This document shows positions 60,191-64,000 of a DNA stretch of 64,000 nt, piece by piece. The stretch is from positions 620,001-684,000 of the forward strand of contig NW_020289980.1 of NCBI RefSeq assembly GCF_003144245.1, read 5' to 3'. The translations under genes and the position numbers were made by a program. Under the pieces are notes generated by a model. It was not told the origin of the DNA and made no database searches. It saw only the letters and a list, made by a program, of their open reading frames with translations. Numbering within the stretch: position 1 is the first letter of the stretch; each line of letters begins with the position of its first letter. The DNA comes from Jaminaea rosea. Its lineage: Eukaryota; Basidiomycota; Exobasidiomycetes; Microstromatales.

Positions 60191-63100
60191 ATGGAAGACG
60201 CTGCAGCCAACGGCCATCTCTCAGGCCCTGACTCCCCTTCGGACGCAGCCAAGAAGCGCCTCTCAATGAATGGTCAATCCCCCATCGGATCTGAGCGTGG
60301 CAACTCGCCCAACGGTGGAAATCGAGCAGCCAAGTTGATGGCTTCCGTGTCTTCTCTTCCATCAGGAGGCACCAGCATGGCCTCGGCGCCCTCGGAGGAC
60401 TCGCTGCCCGCGCGCACATCTTCGCAGCATTCTCCCGTCTCGCCGGCTGTGCTGGGCGATGACCTCAGTGGGAGCGGCGTGCTCGACGGCGCGGACAAGG
60501 AGAGCTCGATCAAGGCGGTGAGTCCCACACGACGCTTGAAGGTCGAGACTCGATGCTGATCCCTTCTCTGCCCGCACAGCGCATCGAACGTAAGCGTCTC
60601 GAGCACGAACGTCAACGTCTCTTGCAACGTCAAGCCTTCGAAGAGCAGATGAAGATGTTGGAGCGCCAGCAGCTAGAGGAAGAGGCCAATCTGCTGCGTC
60701 AAGAGGGCACCTTGGCGCCTGGACAAGGTCGAACAGCTTCCTCGGTCAACTTTGCGGCCGCTTCTGCTCCCTCGACTCCTCCTTACTCGGATCGTCTGGC
60801 CTTTGCCTCGCGTGCAGGCGGGGCTGCCCCGGCTGCTGCTCCTTCTAGTCTGCGCGGCAGTCGAGTCGCCAGCCCCAATCCGCTCGGCTCGGGACTCAAT
60901 GATCTCAATGACACCGAGGACGGCTTGAATGGCAGCAATGTGCCTGGTCTCCCTCCCCTCAACAATGTCCGCTCCGTCCCTTCCACACGCCGCACCAGCC
61001 GTGAGGTTAAGCCTAGCCAGCTGGGCCCGCACCAGGATGTCGCTCTGGCTCCCGTCCCCTCGAGCGGGCCTCGTCGCAGCATGCCCGGGCCTGGCGACCT
61101 GGCCAGCTCCTTCAATCGCATGGCCCTTTCCGGCGGTGGCGCACGCCCGGACGGCCAGGTTCAACAGCCCGGCAACGCACCCAACGCACCCACTGCACCC
61201 GCTGGCTCAGGCTTCCAACGTCTCCTCTCCAAGACCGGCGTGGACACGAGCAGCGATGCACAGGGAGGTGTCAACACGGGCATGACCCCTGTCTTCAACG
61301 AGCGCTTCCTCTTCGACGACGAGCTCGACGCAGAGGACTCGGCATTTGTCCGCAAGTACAATCTCTCTGGCGATGACGACAAGTTCCCACTGCTCCGTGG
61401 AGACAAGTTCCAAGAGATGCCCAACCACCACTCTCAGCTCTCCACCTCCTCTGCTGCTCTGGATCTCGCCCCACTCAGCCAGACCGAGGGGCGACGTGGG
61501 CCGGCAGGAGACGGAGCGCCTCACCTCTCGGAGTGGCCGCAGTTTGACAAGCAGGCGGGTGGGCGTGGCCGATCGGAGCGCACCTCGCCGCACGGTACAG
61601 CCTTGGGCGCTCGTCCTTCCCCACTCGGCATGCCTACGTCTGGCAGCGCGCAGGGCCTCTCCACCTCGGCCAATGCTACCAGCCCCGTCGCTCGCTTTGC
61701 CAGCAACCCAGGCCAGCAAGGTGGAGCAGGCTCAGGCTTCAGAGCTGCCTCTGGAGGGCGCGGCTTCGCAGGCGGGGACCGCTCCTTCCCTTCCTCCTTT
61801 GGCAACGGCGGTCCCACATCTCGCCTTCCCAGCAGCGGCGCTCCCGTCCCTTCATCTCAGCAATCGTCACGCCCCACATCGGGCTTCTTCCAGGCCTTTG
61901 GCAACGGTACAGGCGTCGACTCGGCCTTCCGTGGCGATTCGAACACTATCATGACGACGGACCCTGCTCTCGACCCACCCGGCCGCAAGGGAGAGCTCGA
62001 CGTCAACACTCGTCTCGAGGACTTGAAGGGCGAGATCTTCACCCTCTGCAAAGACCAACACGGCTGCCGCTACCTGCAAAAGAAGCTCGAGGAGGGCGTC
62101 CCCGCGTATCGCGACATGATCTTCACCGAGACTTTTGCGCACTTTGCCGACTTGATGACGGACCCATTTGGCAACTACTTGTGCCAGAAGATGCTCGAGC
62201 ATTGCACTGATGAGCAGAGGAACTGCATTGTGGAGAGCGTAGCCAACGAGCTGGTGACCATCTCGTTGAACATGCACGGGACGAGAGCGGTGCAGAAGAC
62301 GATTGATTTCTTGTCGACGTCGAGGCAGATTCACTCGATCATCCTCGCGCTGGGCATGAATGTGGTGACGCTGATCAAGTGGGTGCGCCCCCAGGAGGCT
62401 AGCCGTGTTCTCACCGTATCTGACTTATTCTTCTCCTCTTCGCCACCGCGCAGGGACCTCAACGGCAACCATGTCATCCAAAAGTGCCTCAATCGTCTGA
62501 GCGCCGAGGACAATCAATTCATCTACAATGCCGTGGCTGCACATTGCGTCGAGGTGGCCACGCACCGGCACGGTTGCTGCGTCCTGCAGCGTTGCGTCGA
62601 TCACGCTTCGGACCAGCAGCGTGTCCAGCTCGTACAGGAGATCACCTACAACGCCTTGACGCTGGTGCAGGATCCCTTTGGCAATTACGTGAGTAGGGCG
62701 AGTCGTGACTCAGCGCTACCACCGCGCCCCTTACTGACGTCCATTTAACCCCTCTGCCCCCGCGCAGGTCGTGCAATACATCCTCGATCTCAATGACGCC
62801 CGCTTCACGGAGGCTATCATTCGCCAATTCATCGGCAACATCTGCCTCCTCTCGGTGCAGAAGTTCTCCTCCAATGTCATCGAGAAGTGCATCCGCGTCG
62901 CCGACGCCAAGCTGCGTCAACTCCTCGTCGAGGAGCTCCTCAACCGTGCGCGATTGGAGAAGTTGCTCCGCGACTCCTTTGCCAATTACGTGGTGCAGAC
63001 TGCGCTCGATTACTCGGAGCCGCTCCAGCGGGCGCAGCTCGTCGAGTGTATCCGTCCCATTCTGCCCATGATCCGCAACACGCCGTACGGGAAGCGCATC

Positions 63101-63754
63101 CAGAGCAAGCTGCAGAGGGACACCTTCGACCCCTCGGCTGGCCCTGCGGGAATGGGTGGGCCGATGGGTGGGATGGGCATGGGTGTTGGTGGTCACGCAG
63201 GGCTCGCAGGAGTCCCCTACCACGTTCTCCAGGCCGCAGCTCACCAGCAGCATCTCCAGGCCATGGCTGCTATGCAGGCGCAGGCTCATCATGGGGGACA
63301 GGGACGCTATCCCATGGACTACGGTGGGTACGGGAGGGGTAACCCGTACAGCGGCGGTGCGACTGGTCCCTACCCTAGCGGGCCGGCTGCTGCCGGGTAC
63401 GGCGGGGGACGGGGCGGAGGTGGAGGGGGACACGCCCTTCCGGCTCCTCACCAGCTGTACGGCGGCAACGATCGTGTCATGAGCGGGCACGGACACGGAC
63501 ACGGCCACGCCGGCGGTGGGATGGGCATGAATCGCTTTCCCTCCGGCGGCGGGCCTACCAGCGGGTATGGCGGCGGCGGTGGCGGCGGTATGGGTGGGGG
63601 CTACGGCAATGCTGCTGGTGGGTACGGAGGCGGCTATGGCGGACATCAGCAAGGCAACGCGCACGCGCACGCTCACGCAGCCAATGGACCCCTCAATCCC
63701 TCTACCTCGACCGGCTCCGTAGGCGGATTTGGGCAGGGTGGGCCGGGCTTCTAA
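60191..63754 (+). CDS. Pumilio-family RNA-binding protein (Puf4/Mpt5-like)
   Basis: Exons 60191-60517, 60580-62378, 62454-62688 and 62768-63754 join to 1,115 aa. The PUF array lies at about 580-905, with repeat cores reading CRYLQKK, NYLCQK, TRAVQK, NHVIQK, CCVLQR, NYVVQY, SNVIEK and NYVVQT. These eight repeats specify the bases of a target 3' UTR element. The combination CRYLQ plus NHVIQK plus CCVLQR is closest to the Puf4/Mpt5 branch, which represses or localises mRNAs in the cytoplasm. The N-terminal 580 residues are disordered and Ser-rich, with a charged coil near residues 110-140 (ERKRLEHERQRLLQRQAFEE). The C-terminal 200 residues are Gly/His/Ala-rich (GHGHGHGHAGGG, NAHAHAHAANG), likely a low-complexity condensing region. 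Junction phases are exact. Confidence 0.92.
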
Positions 63755-64000
63755 GCCCTCTTCCCCCCCCTCGCGCCGCCCGCCGGTCACGATCGGATGA
63801 TCAAGAACAACTTTTTATCAACTACCAGCACCGCTGTAGCATCTCTCTTCGCGTTCGTACCACTTCACTGCGCTCAGACGCCCACTCCAGGCCGATTTGC
63901 CCACCTGTTATCTTCTCCTTTCCTTCTCGCCTCGCCTCGCCCTCCTTATACAACATATCGTCCTCATCTGTACTTCGAAGCTACCTCTCATCATCAAGAT
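63755..64000. other. 3' flank of the PUF gene
   Basis: The last 246 bases hold the presumed PUF 3' UTR, with pyrimidine-rich stretches. Nothing else is visible before the window edge. Confidence 0.4.

Overview
The window is eukaryotic nuclear DNA from a fungus, most likely a basidiomycete and plausibly a smut-related (Ustilaginomycotina) yeast. The evidence is GC-rich compact gene spacing, short introns (mostly 66-121 nt) with GTGAGT-type donors, Ser/Ala/Pro-rich low-complexity protein tails, and a fungal gene set (Snt2, Cox10, Ssh4-like adaptor, kapC-like bZIP, ferritin-like secreted protein, Rec1-like Rad1). The species call is an inference. The gene calls are stronger, because exon phases were checked by hand and most models close exactly in frame.

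Layout. 0-13 kb: edge of an unknown minus-strand gene, an Snt2-type chromatin reader (minus), a WD40/DUF2415-type protein and the SUMO E1 subunit Uba2 (plus). 13-17.2 kb: two lineage-specific genes of unknown function. 18-31.9 kb: conserved housekeeping block with peroxisome-type Lon, a Rev1-type BRCT protein, a DUF829 alpha/beta hydrolase, Rad1/Rec1, a Cox10 with an extra N-terminal domain, calmodulin and Sen34. 31.9-36.3 kb: biotin protein ligase and a secreted ferritin-like protein. 36.3-47 kb: gene-poor accessory island with a GIY-YIG-like and an HNH-like nuclease gene, both spread over several frames, plus fragments. 47-64 kb: a coiled-coil protein, a disordered protein, an Ssh4-like ubiquitin-ligase adaptor, a kapC-like bZIP factor, primase large subunit Pri2, Pch2/TRIP13 and a Pumilio (PUF) RNA-binding protein.

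Several genes touch genome maintenance (Rad1, Rev1-type BRCT, Pri2, Pch2, Uba2, Snt2), but they lie in separate head-to-head or tail-to-tail pairs, so this is not an operon-like cluster. Head-to-head pairs with short shared upstream regions are Snt2/WD40, BRCT/DUF829, Rad1/Cox10, calmodulin/Sen34, coiled-coil/disordered protein and bZIP/Pri2.

The points most worth following are three. Cox10 has an extra domain upstream of what looks like a second mitochondrial targeting sequence. The 38-45 kb island holds two nuclease-like genes. An intron-sized sequence is shared between 16.4 kb and 46.2 kb. No rRNA, tRNA, CRISPR array, retroelement or virus-like element was recognised.
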